DNA of 16,619 nucleotides, taken from contig MKYF01000038.1 of NCBI GenBank assembly GCA_001914195.1, positions 1 to 16,619 on the forward strand, in the 5' to 3' direction. This DNA comes from Streptococcus mitis (GTDB lineage Bacteria > Bacillota > Bacilli > Lactobacillales > Streptococcaceae). A program made the translations under genes and the position numbers. The first letter of the stretch is position 1. Every line of letters begins with the position of its first letter. Below are positions 6,575 to 12,658 of the stretch, one piece after another. The notes below the pieces were generated by a model. That model saw only the letters and a program-made list of their open reading frames with translations, ran no database searches and was not told the origin of the DNA.

Positions 6575-8242
6575 TTATTCTACACTAAATAGGTATGGGT
6601 AAACAGGTTGTTGACCTTGGTGAATCTCGACTTCAACATCTTCGAATTCTTCTGCGATTTCTTGGGCAATTTCATTGGCAAGTTCTTCGCTTCCGTCTTC
6701 ACCGACATAGAAGGTTACAATTTCACTATCTTCATCCAACATATGTTTCAATGTTTCTGTCAAGGTTTGGTGCATATCAGGGTTTGACACAAGAATTTTC
6801 CCATCAACCATACCAAGATTATCGTTTTCATGGATTTCTAAGCCATCAATGGTTGTATCACGCACAGCTGTTGTGACGCTTCCGCTAACGACATCGCTAA
6901 GGGCTGCAGTCATACGCTCTTGGTTTTCTTCGATGGACTTGCTTGGATCAAAAGCAAGAAGACTAGTCAATCCTTGAGGTAGAGTACGAGCTTCCACCAC
7001 TACTGCTGGTTGTTCCAAAACTTCTGCTGCAGATTGAGCTGCCATGAAGATGTTTTTGTTGTTTGGCAAGAAGATAATGTTACGAGCATTTACCTGTTCA
7101 ACAGCCTTGATAAAGTCTTCTGTTGAAGGGTTCATGGTTTGACCGCCTTCGATAACATAATCCACACCTTGAGAACGGAAGATATCTGCTAGACCTTTAC
7201 CAGCCACTACAGCAATCAGGGCATACTCTTTTTCTTCAGCAGGCTTGCTAACTTGAGCAGCTTCTTTTTCAACCTGTGCTTCGTGTTGGTTACGCATATT
7301 GTCAACTTTTACCTTGACCAAGCTACCATATTTAAGACCTTCTTGCATAACAAGTCCTGGATCTTCTGTATGGACATGGACTTTGACGATTTCATCATCA
7401 TTGACAACAAGGAGAGAATCCCCGAGTTCATTCAAGTAGTTACGGAATTCGTCGTAATCAAAATCTTTGGCATAGGTTGGACCTTGCTTAAGGGCTACCA
7501 TGATTTCAGTACAGTAACCAAATGTAATGTCCTCAGTCGCTACATGACCAGCTACAGACTTATGATGCTCTGCATTGATCATTTCACTCATGTTGGCTGG
7601 AGTTGCTACAAAGTCCTCAGATGCAATATATTCGCCAGTAAGGGCTGAAAGGAAACCTTCGTAGATGAAGACCAGACCTTGACCACCCGAGTCCACAACG
7701 CCAACTTCTTTCAATACTGGAAGCATGTCTGGCGTTTTAGCTAGGGCTGTTTTAGCACCTTCCAAGGCTGCGCGCATGACTTCAACAGCGTCATCTGTTT
7801 GCTCAGCTTTTTTCTTAGCACCGATAGCAGCACCACGAGAAACTGTCAAAATCGTTCCTTCAACTGGTTTCATAACGGCCTTATAGGCAACTTCCACACC
7901 TGATTGGAAGGCAAGGGCCAAGTCTTGACCTGTTAACTCATCTTTATCCTTGATAGCTTGTGAAAATCCACGGAAAAGCTGAGACGTAATAACGCCTGAG
8001 TTTCCACGCGCACCCATCAAAAGACCTTTGGCAAGAATGCTCGCTACCTCGCCAACTGTAGAGGCTGGCTTGTCTGCAACTTCTTTGGCTCCATTTTCAA
8101 TGGTCATTCCCATATTTGTACCAGTATCTCCATCTGGAACTGGAAAGACGTTTAATGAATTGACATATTCAGCTTGCTTATTCAAGCGAGTTGATGCAGC
8201 CTGCACCATTTCTTGAAATAAGCTAGTAGTAATTTTTGACAC
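6575..8242 (-). CDS. fakA: Fatty acid kinase subunit FakA (DhaK/DhaL-type, YloV family)
   Basis: FakA phosphorylates fatty acids held by FakB proteins, giving acyl-phosphate for phospholipid synthesis from host fatty acids. It is 555 aa, close to the roughly 550 aa of the family. The N-terminal DhaL-like ATP-binding domain (about 1-200) contains the metal-binding DGDTGTNM loop at 37-44 and GARGNSGVITSQ at 77-88. A middle domain (about 215-340, with VHVHTEDPG) is followed by a C-terminal FakB-interacting domain (about 345-555). The start is GTG at 8242 (V-S-K-I-T), with GGAGAA overlapping the stop of the upstream Asp23/Gls24 gene; the gap is 2 bases, so translation is likely coupled. This gene pair (yloU-yloV order) is conserved in Firmicutes. 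Confidence 0.95.
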   Translation of the reverse strand: MSKITTSLFQEMVQAASTRLNKQAEYVNSLNVFPVPDGDTGTNMGMTIENGAKEVADKPASTVGEVASILAKGLLMGARGNSGVITSQLFRGFSQAIKDKDELTGQDLALAFQSGVEVAYKAVMKPVEGTILTVSRGAAIGAKKKAEQTDDAVEVMRAALEGAKTALAKTPDMLPVLKEVGVVDSGGQGLVFIYEGFLSALTGEYIASEDFVATPANMSEMINAEHHKSVAGHVATEDITFGYCTEIMVALKQGPTYAKDFDYDEFRNYLNELGDSLLVVNDDEIVKVHVHTEDPGLVMQEGLKYGSLVKVKVDNMRNQHEAQVEKEAAQVSKPAEEKEYALIAVVAGKGLADIFRSQGVDYVIEGGQTMNPSTEDFIKAVEQVNARNIIFLPNNKNIFMAAQSAAEVLEQPAVVVEARTLPQGLTSLLAFDPSKSIEENQERMTAALSDVVSGSVTTAVRDTTIDGLEIHENDNLGMVDGKILVSNPDMHQTLTETLKHMLDEDSEIVTFYVGEDGSEELANEIAQEIAEEFEDVEVEIHQGQQPVYPYLFSVE

Positions 8243-8244
8243 GG

Positions 8245-8610
8245 TTATTCTCCTACAACTTTGATATTTTGAATGTAGACATTTACAGTCTGAGCAGTAA
8301 TTCCAAGTTGGTTTTCCAAACTAAAACGAACACGCTCTTGAATGTTTTTTGACACTTCGCTAATCTTTGTTCCGTAGCTCAACACGGTATATACATCAAC
8401 TGCAATACTGCCATCTTCGGCCGCCTTTACGACGACACCTTTGGAATAATTTTCCTTACCTAGAAGGGCTTGGAAATTATCTTTGAGGGCATTTTTACTA
8501 GCCATACCGACCACACCAAAAATCTCAGTTGCTGCTCCACCTACGACGGTTGCAATCACTTCATCTGTTAGTTCGATTTGACCATCTTTTGTATTAATTT
8601 TTACAGTCAT
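8245..8610 (-). CDS. Asp23/Gls24-family protein (YloU-like)
   Basis: This 121-aa cytoplasmic protein of the Asp23/Gls24 (DUF322) family is recognisable by the alternating beta pattern ITDEVIATVVGGAATEIFGV..., the central V.VDVYTVLSYGTKI and the C-terminal QTVNVYIQNIKV. Family members associate with the envelope or stress responses, but the exact role of the YloU type is unclear. I place the start at ATG 8610 (MTVKINTKDG), which has GAGG 8-9 bases upstream. The longer frame to 8724 would start upstream of the promoter at 8639-8667. It is co-transcribed with fakA, 2 bases apart, which suggests a link to fatty acid kinase or membrane lipid status. Confidence 0.93.
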   Translation of the reverse strand: MTVKINTKDGQIELTDEVIATVVGGAATEIFGVVGMASKNALKDNFQALLGKENYSKGVVVKAAEDGSIAVDVYTVLSYGTKISEVSKNIQERVRFSLENQLGITAQTVNVYIQNIKVVGE

Positions 8611-8638
8611 CCTTTTTACCTCAACTAGTTGATACTCT

Positions 8639-8667
8639 ATTTTATCATATTTCAGCCCAAGTGTAAA
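8639..8667 (-). promoter_or_regulatory. Promoter of the asp23-fakA operon, extended -10
   Basis: TTTACA (8662-8667) and TAAAAT (8639-8644) are 17 bases apart, with TGA directly before the -10 (extended -10). The predicted start is near 8632. This decides the start codon at 8610. Confidence 0.75.
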
Positions 8668-8732
8668 AGCAGAATACTGTATCAGCGGATATTTACTCCG
8701 TTTTTCAAATGATTTTATACCCACAATAAAAG

Positions 8733-8751
8733 AAAAAAGACCCTAAGGTCT
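8733..8751 (-). terminator. rpmB terminator
   Basis: AGACC (8738-8742) pairs with GGTCT (8747-8751) around a 4-base loop, with a run of T on the minus strand after it. It lies 15 bases past the rpmB stop. Confidence 0.8.
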
Positions 8752-8765
8752 CCTTACTTTTATTA

Positions 8766-8954
8766 TTAAACGCGTTCAACTTTACCTGATTTCAAAGCAC
8801 GAGCTGAAGCCCAAACTTTTTTAGGTTTACCATCGATAAGAACAGTAACTTTTTGAAGGTTTGGTTTTACGGCACGTTTTGTTTGGTTCATCGCGTGTGA
8901 ACGGTTGTTTCCTGATACAGTCTTACGACCTGTAAAGTAACATACTTTAGCCAT
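8766..8954 (-). CDS. rpmB: Ribosomal protein bL28
   Basis: This 62-aa large-subunit protein has the typical start MAKVCYFTGRKTVSGNNRSH, the basic centre TKRAVKPNLQKV and the C-terminal VWASARALKSGKV. Only one cysteine (C5) is present, so it is the zinc-free form of L28. The ATG at 8954 has a strong AGGAGG site. The gene is monocistronic, with its own extended -10 promoter, a structured roughly 50-base leader and a terminator. Ribosomal-protein leaders are often autoregulatory, but no such regulation can be shown from the sequence alone. Confidence 0.98.
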   Translation of the reverse strand: MAKVCYFTGRKTVSGNNRSHAMNQTKRAVKPNLQKVTVLIDGKPKKVWASARALKSGKVERV

Positions 8955-8968
8955 TGTGTTTTCCTCCT

Positions 8969-9008
8969 ATTAGATCTAATATAGCGGATGTGCTAGCACC
9001 ACATACCG
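8969..9008 (-). promoter_or_regulatory. Structured rpmB leader: 5' hairpin plus 12-bp palindrome
   Basis: At the extreme 5' end of the predicted transcript, CGG(T)ATGTG pairs with CACATCCG (8985-9008) around a 7-base loop, an 8-bp stem with one bulged T. It is followed by the perfect palindrome ATTAGATCTAAT (8969-8980), which ends just before the AGGAGG ribosome binding site. This could protect the mRNA or control access to the ribosome binding site. Confidence 0.5.
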
Positions 9009-9012
9009 TACT

Positions 9013-9041
9013 ATGTTATCACACTTTCTTCATTTTTGCAA
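9013..9041 (-). promoter_or_regulatory. rpmB promoter, extended -10
   Basis: TTGCAA (9036-9041) and TAACAT (9013-9018) are 17 bases apart, with TGTGA immediately before the -10. The start falls near 9006. Confidence 0.7.
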
Positions 9042-9059
9042 GGGAATTGGAAGATTTTT

Positions 9060-9734
9060 TTATTTAACGTAGACAATTCCCAACTTCCCAAAGGCCACAT
9101 CTCCACGGATAATCAAGGTTTTGCTGGTTGGGGCTAGAGGAGTATCTGCCTTGGCTACGCCACAGAAAGTTTCTACCTTTAAATCAACTCCCCAATGTTG
9201 AGGAACATAGATAACTGCATTCCCAAAACCGACTTCTATCTTCAAGGTTGCGCTATCTCCCAACATCTCTGCATTGTCATAATAAATCTTGGCATTGCCA
9301 AAACCAACTTCTACTTGATCCTCTACCAATTCTTGGTCTTGCTTGTAGAAAGTCCCTGTACCAAAAGCAACTTCCTTATCTGAAAGAATGGTCTTTTCAC
9401 CATCATACCACCATTTTTTCCCGTTCCAAGTCCTGTTAGAATGAGTGAGTGCGCTGACACCCATTACGATTAAAATACTAGCCAAAATAAGTGAAACAGG
9501 AGATAGCTGAATCCAATTATAAAAAAGATTCACTATATTTAACGCTATTAATGCTAAAAAAGTAGCTGTTGTCCAATGATGCCTAAGAAAAGATTCTACC
9601 GCCTTATAAAGGAGAAAAATAATAAAGATGAAGGGAGAATACTTAGTCTCCAAGGATGGGACACCATAATGTCCCTGAAACAGAATCCATGCCGCCAAAA
9701 TAAGCAACACAATACCAAATGCTTTCTTTTTCAT
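9060..9734 (-). CDS. LiaF-like membrane protein, partner of a LytTR regulator
   Basis: The protein is 224 aa. Four predicted membrane helices (about 5-22, 32-48, 56-72, 78-98) are followed by a cytoplasmic C-terminal domain. In that domain VAFGTGTFY (123-131), VEVGFGNAKIYYD, IEVGFGNAVIYVP and VAFGKLGIVYV recur, the short-strand beta-helix pattern of the LiaF C-terminal family (DUF2154-type). LiaF proteins restrain an envelope-stress response regulator. Here the neighbour is a LytTR DNA-binding protein, 4 bases upstream in the same operon, rather than a LiaSR pair. A membrane inhibitor of that regulator, as in streptococcal LytTR regulatory systems (HdrRM, BrsRM), is a reasonable inference. 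The ATG at 9734 has GAGG upstream. No clear terminator follows before the rpmB promoter. Confidence 0.85.
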   Translation of the reverse strand: MKKKAFGIVLLILAAWILFQGHYGVPSLETKYSPFIFIIFLLYKAVESFLRHHWTTATFLALIALNIVNLFYNWIQLSPVSLILASILIVMGVSALTHSNRTWNGKKWWYDGEKTILSDKEVAFGTGTFYKQDQELVEDQVEVGFGNAKIYYDNAEMLGDSATLKIEVGFGNAVIYVPQHWGVDLKVETFCGVAKADTPLAPTSKTLIIRGDVAFGKLGIVYVK

Positions 9735-9738
9735 GTTC

Positions 9739-10185
9739 TTACCTCATGTTTCTTAGATTTTCTTTTAGGAGGGATTGGTAATGCCGTGAGACATGAACCT
9801 CCTTGTGGGTTTGATAAAAGGAAATGGTGCCCGTTCCTGAAAAGGACTTGTCCACCGAATAGACTTGCCGAATATTAGCGATAGTTGACTTGGATACTCG
9901 ACTAAAATAGCGAGGAAGGATAGCCTCTAACTCATAGAGTTTGAGCCGAACTTCGTAAGCATCTTTCTGGGTATGGGCATAAATCTTGTTACCTTCCGTC
10001 TCAAAGAAGAGAATTTCCGACAAGTCCAGATAATATTCACCTGTCCCCTTGTAAAAAATCAAACGGGGAGACTTGGACTCTTGCAAGAGACGCTGTAAAT
10101 CCGCAATCTCATCTGTCAAAGCCGCTGCCTTGATGACAATTTCAGTTTCCTCTAAATTGCTGTCAATTTCGATTCGTAACTTCAT
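9739..10185 (-). CDS. LytTR-family transcriptional regulator without receiver domain
   Basis: The protein is 148 aa. An N-terminal region (1-40) with beta/helix character but no phosphorylatable receiver is followed by a LytTR DNA-binding domain (about 45-145). That domain shows YYLDLSEILFFETEGNKIYAHT, LPRYFSRVSKSTIANIRQV and VHVSRHYQSLLKENL. Such stand-alone LytTR regulators in streptococci are typically paired with a membrane inhibitor and activate their own operon. The ATG at 10185 has AAAGGAG upstream, and its stop overlaps the ribosome binding site region of the LiaF-like gene. Two exact 8-bp repeats 21 bp apart just upstream of its -35 fit the two-turn spacing expected for a LytTR dimer site, so positive autoregulation is likely. 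Confidence 0.92.
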   Translation of the reverse strand: MKLRIEIDSNLEETEIVIKAAALTDEIADLQRLLQESKSPRLIFYKGTGEYYLDLSEILFFETEGNKIYAHTQKDAYEVRLKLYELEAILPRYFSRVSKSTIANIRQVYSVDKSFSGTGTISFYQTHKEVHVSRHYQSLLKENLRNMR

Positions 10186-10205
10186 TCCATCTCCTTTCTG
10201 ACTCT

Positions 10206-10234
10206 ACTATATCAAAGGAAAAATAAGAAAACAA
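10206..10234 (-). promoter_or_regulatory. Promoter of the LytTR/LiaF-like operon
   Basis: TATAGT (10206-10211) lies 17 bases from a poor -35, TTGTTT (10229-10234). A weak -35 fits a promoter that needs an activator bound at the repeats directly upstream. Confidence 0.6.
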
Positions 10235-10246
10235 GAGCAAAAAAGC

Positions 10247-10275
10247 AAGTGGTTACTTTAGACTCGTAAGTGGTT
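10247..10275. promoter_or_regulatory. Putative LytTR operator: two exact repeats 21 bp apart
   Basis: AAGTGGTT occurs at 10247-10254 and again at 10268-10275, exactly two helical turns apart. The inner copy is 12 bases upstream of the -35. A nearby inverted, imperfect copy (GACCACCTTAA, about 10280-10290) can fold back on the outer repeat. LytTR proteins are known to bind direct repeats of about this spacing. Confidence 0.65.
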
Positions 10276-10298
10276 GTAGGACCACCTTAACTTACAAT

Positions 10299-10814
10299 TC
10301 AAAATAGAAAGAAAATCACACCCCACACAAGACCACAAATATAACCAACTACTACATCCTTGGGATAATGCACGCCACCTAGGACTCGCACAAGTCCGAG
10401 GAGGGCTGACAAGACCAACAAGACAACACCTACAGATAAACTAGCATGAAAGCAAGCCATGGAGATAATGGTTGCTGAAAAGACATGACGACTGGGCATA
10501 GACTGACCAGGACTATCTCTGTCAAGCAAGGGTTTAATATCCCATTCATCATAAGGCCTAGGGGCATTGATTTTCTTACGAAGAAAGGACAAAATCACAA
10601 AACCTGACGCAGGGATAAACAAATAGATTCCGACCTGTTTCCCAAGTCCTTGTTGGAGATAGATAGTTGCTAACAAGGTTAGATAAATTATAGGCATAAC
10701 TACCGTCATGAAGCGATTGAAAGTTCTTAACAAGCTCAGAAGAAAGGGCCTATTTTCAATGTTAGCAGCAATGTAGTCATACCATTCTTGATAATTTTTC
10801 ATATATTTTCTCAT
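10299..10814 (-). CDS. PAP2-family membrane phosphatase
   Basis: This integral membrane phosphatase probably acts on a lipid phosphate or pyrophosphate such as undecaprenyl pyrophosphate, phosphatidate or phosphatidylglycerol phosphate. The substrate cannot be told. All three PAP2 motifs are present: KKINAPRP, PSRH in SMPSRHVFSA, and RVLGGVHYPKD with the catalytic histidine and aspartate. About five to six membrane helices (TVVMPIIYLTLLATIYL, VGIYLFIPASGFVILSF, ISMACFHASL, VVLLVLSALLGLV, VVVGYICGLVWGVIFFLF). I use ATG 10814. GTG 10817 and ATG 10802 are alternatives, because all have weak ribosome binding sites. It has its own promoter, and the LytTR operon follows 113 bases downstream in the same direction. 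Confidence 0.93.
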   Translation of the reverse strand: MRKYMKNYQEWYDYIAANIENRPFLLSLLRTFNRFMTVVMPIIYLTLLATIYLQQGLGKQVGIYLFIPASGFVILSFLRKKINAPRPYDEWDIKPLLDRDSPGQSMPSRHVFSATIISMACFHASLSVGVVLLVLSALLGLVRVLGGVHYPKDVVVGYICGLVWGVIFFLF

Positions 10815-10855
10815 CACTTACTCAAATTTTGCTTATAGGGAAGCACTTGTCTTCT

Positions 10856-10884
10856 AGTATAGTGCAGAAAAAGAAGGCCGTCAA
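10856..10884 (-). promoter_or_regulatory. PAP2 gene promoter, -35 inside a terminator loop
   Basis: TTGACG (10879-10884) and TATACT (10856-10861) are 17 bases apart. The -35 hexamer is exactly the 6-base loop of the terminator at 10868-10893, so one hairpin ends the exporter operon while its loop starts the next transcript. Confidence 0.75.
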
Positions 10885-10893
10885 GCCTTCTTT
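10868..10893 (-). terminator. Terminator of the MarR-ABC exporter operon
   Basis: AAAGAAGGC (10870-10878) and GCCTTCTTT (10885-10893) form a 9-bp stem with a 6-base loop, followed on the minus strand by further Ts. It ends the operon just past the stop at 10898. Confidence 0.9.
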
Positions 10894-10897
10894 GGGT

Positions 10898-12658
10898 TTA
10901 TTCTTCTGCTTCATCTTCTGTAAACTGACTGTTGTAGAGATCAGCGTAAAAACCAGCTTGCGCCATTAGCTCATCATGATTGCCTTGCTCGATGATATTT
11001 CCATCTTTCATAACCAGAATCAGGTCAGCATTACGGATAGTAGACAAGCGGTGGGCGATGACAAAGGACGTTCTGCCTTCCATCAAACGGTCCATGGCTT
11101 TCTGAATCAATTCCTCCGTCCGTGTATCAACCGAAGAGGTCGCCTCATCCAAAATCAAGAGTGGTGCATCTTTCAGCAAAGCACGAGCGATAGTCAAGAG
11201 TTGTTTTTGTCCGACAGACAAGGTCACTGTATCATCCAAGACGGTATCGTAACCATCTGGTAGTGTCATGATAAAGTGGTGAATCCCTACAGCCTTGCTA
11301 GCTTCAATCACACGCTCATCACTAATACCTGTTTGGTTATAGATAAGATTGTCGCGAATAGTACCTTCAAAGAGCCAGGTGTCTTGCAAGACCATTGAAA
11401 AGGCATCGTGTACTTCCGAACGCTTCATCTCCTTGGTATCCACACCATCGATACGGATACTTCCCTTATCAATCTCATAGAACTTCATCAAAAGATTGAC
11501 AATGGTTGTCTTACCAGCCCCGGTCGGTCCGACAATGGCAACCTTTTGACCTGCATGAGCCGTCGCAGAAAAATCGTGGATGATAGTCCGATCAGGAGTA
11601 TAACCAAAGGAGACTCGATCAAAGACTACTTGACCTTTCATATCGCTCAATTGTCTTTCTTTATGGGATTCGTCTTCCATTTCCTCTTCAGCTAGGAATT
11701 CGAAGACACGTCCCATGGCTGCACTAGCTTGCTGAAGACTAGTAATCCCTTGGGCGATTTGTGAAAGAGGCTGAGAAAAGATACGAACATAGGCCATAAA
11801 GGCAACGATAATCCCGATACTGATGTGCCCATTCAGAGCCAAGGCTGCACCAACGATAATCACCAAGGCATAGCTAAAGTTCCCAATAAACATCATAATC
11901 GGCATCATAATCCCTGAAATAAATTGAGATTTCCAGATACTATCATACAGACGATGGTTTAATTTCGCAAACTCTTCTTTCGTACTCTCGATAGCATTAT
12001 AACTGGTCACCACATTATGGCCAGAGTACATTTCCTCCACATAGCCATTGACAGCTGCCAAATCTTGTTGCTGACTCTTAAAAAAGCCCTGAGATTTGCC
12101 CATAAAGATGGATACGAAAACAAAACCGATAAGGGTTGAAACAACCGTCACCAAGGCTAAAATCCAGTTCATCCCAAACATGGTTACTAAGACTACCACG
12201 ACCAGTAAGCTAGATGAAAGAACTGTTCCCAGACTTTGATTAAGGGACTGGGCTGCAGTGTCAACGTCATTGGTTACACGAGACAAAGTATCCCCCTGAG
12301 AGTGTCCATCAAAATATCCCAATGGTAGGTTATTAATTTTCTCTGCAATAGCTCTTCTCAAACGCTCTGAAAAACGTTGAATAGCTGTTGCAAACAGAAA
12401 GGCCTGTAAATAATTTGATAGAAGTCCGATCACATAAATGACGGCCAAAAAACCACCAATAGCTGCAACCGCCGCGACATCCACACTTGTTTCCAGACCA
12501 CTGGCAATAATATTAGTCATTTCCTTGATGCGAGTTGGACCATATACAGTAATGATATTGGATAGGATTGTTGCTAGAAAGGCGATTAGAAGGGCAAACT
12601 GGAGGCCTGCAAGATAGGGTTTACTCTGTTTCCAAAGAGACATTTTCTTATTTTCCAT
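10898..12658 (-). CDS. ABC multidrug exporter half, subunit with catalytic glutamate
   Basis: This 586-aa type IV ABC exporter half is an N-terminal six-helix membrane domain (about 15-310) fused to an ATPase. Walker A is GPTGAGKT (377-384), the signature is LSVGQ (480-484, degenerate from LSGGQ), Walker B is LLILDEATSSVD with the catalytic glutamate E505, and the H-loop histidine is H536. The ATG at 12658 has AGGAGG at the right spacing; the frame open to 12712 is an upstream extension without support. It overlaps the 3' end of the other half-transporter gene by 11 bp, showing coupling. The two halves are predicted to form a heterodimer. A MarR gene first in the operon gives the same layout as S. 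suis satR-satA-satB (fluoroquinolone efflux); the real substrate here is unknown. Confidence 0.95.
   Translation of the reverse strand: MENKKMSLWKQSKPYLAGLQFALLIAFLATILSNIITVYGPTRIKEMTNIIASGLETSVDVAAVAAIGGFLAVIYVIGLLSNYLQAFLFATAIQRFSERLRRAIAEKINNLPLGYFDGHSQGDTLSRVTNDVDTAAQSLNQSLGTVLSSSLLVVVVLVTMFGMNWILALVTVVSTLIGFVFVSIFMGKSQGFFKSQQQDLAAVNGYVEEMYSGHNVVTSYNAIESTKEEFAKLNHRLYDSIWKSQFISGIMMPIMMFIGNFSYALVIIVGAALALNGHISIGIIVAFMAYVRIFSQPLSQIAQGITSLQQASAAMGRVFEFLAEEEMEDESHKERQLSDMKGQVVFDRVSFGYTPDRTIIHDFSATAHAGQKVAIVGPTGAGKTTIVNLLMKFYEIDKGSIRIDGVDTKEMKRSEVHDAFSMVLQDTWLFEGTIRDNLIYNQTGISDERVIEASKAVGIHHFIMTLPDGYDTVLDDTVTLSVGQKQLLTIARALLKDAPLLILDEATSSVDTRTEELIQKAMDRLMEGRTSFVIAHRLSTIRNADLILVMKDGNIIEQGNHDELMAQAGFYADLYNSQFTEDEAEE

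Noticed and set aside
8611..8724. N-terminal extension of the Asp23/Gls24 gene
   Set aside because: It would start upstream of the promoter at 8639-8667, and MTVKIN at 8610 has a ribosome binding site and matches the family start.
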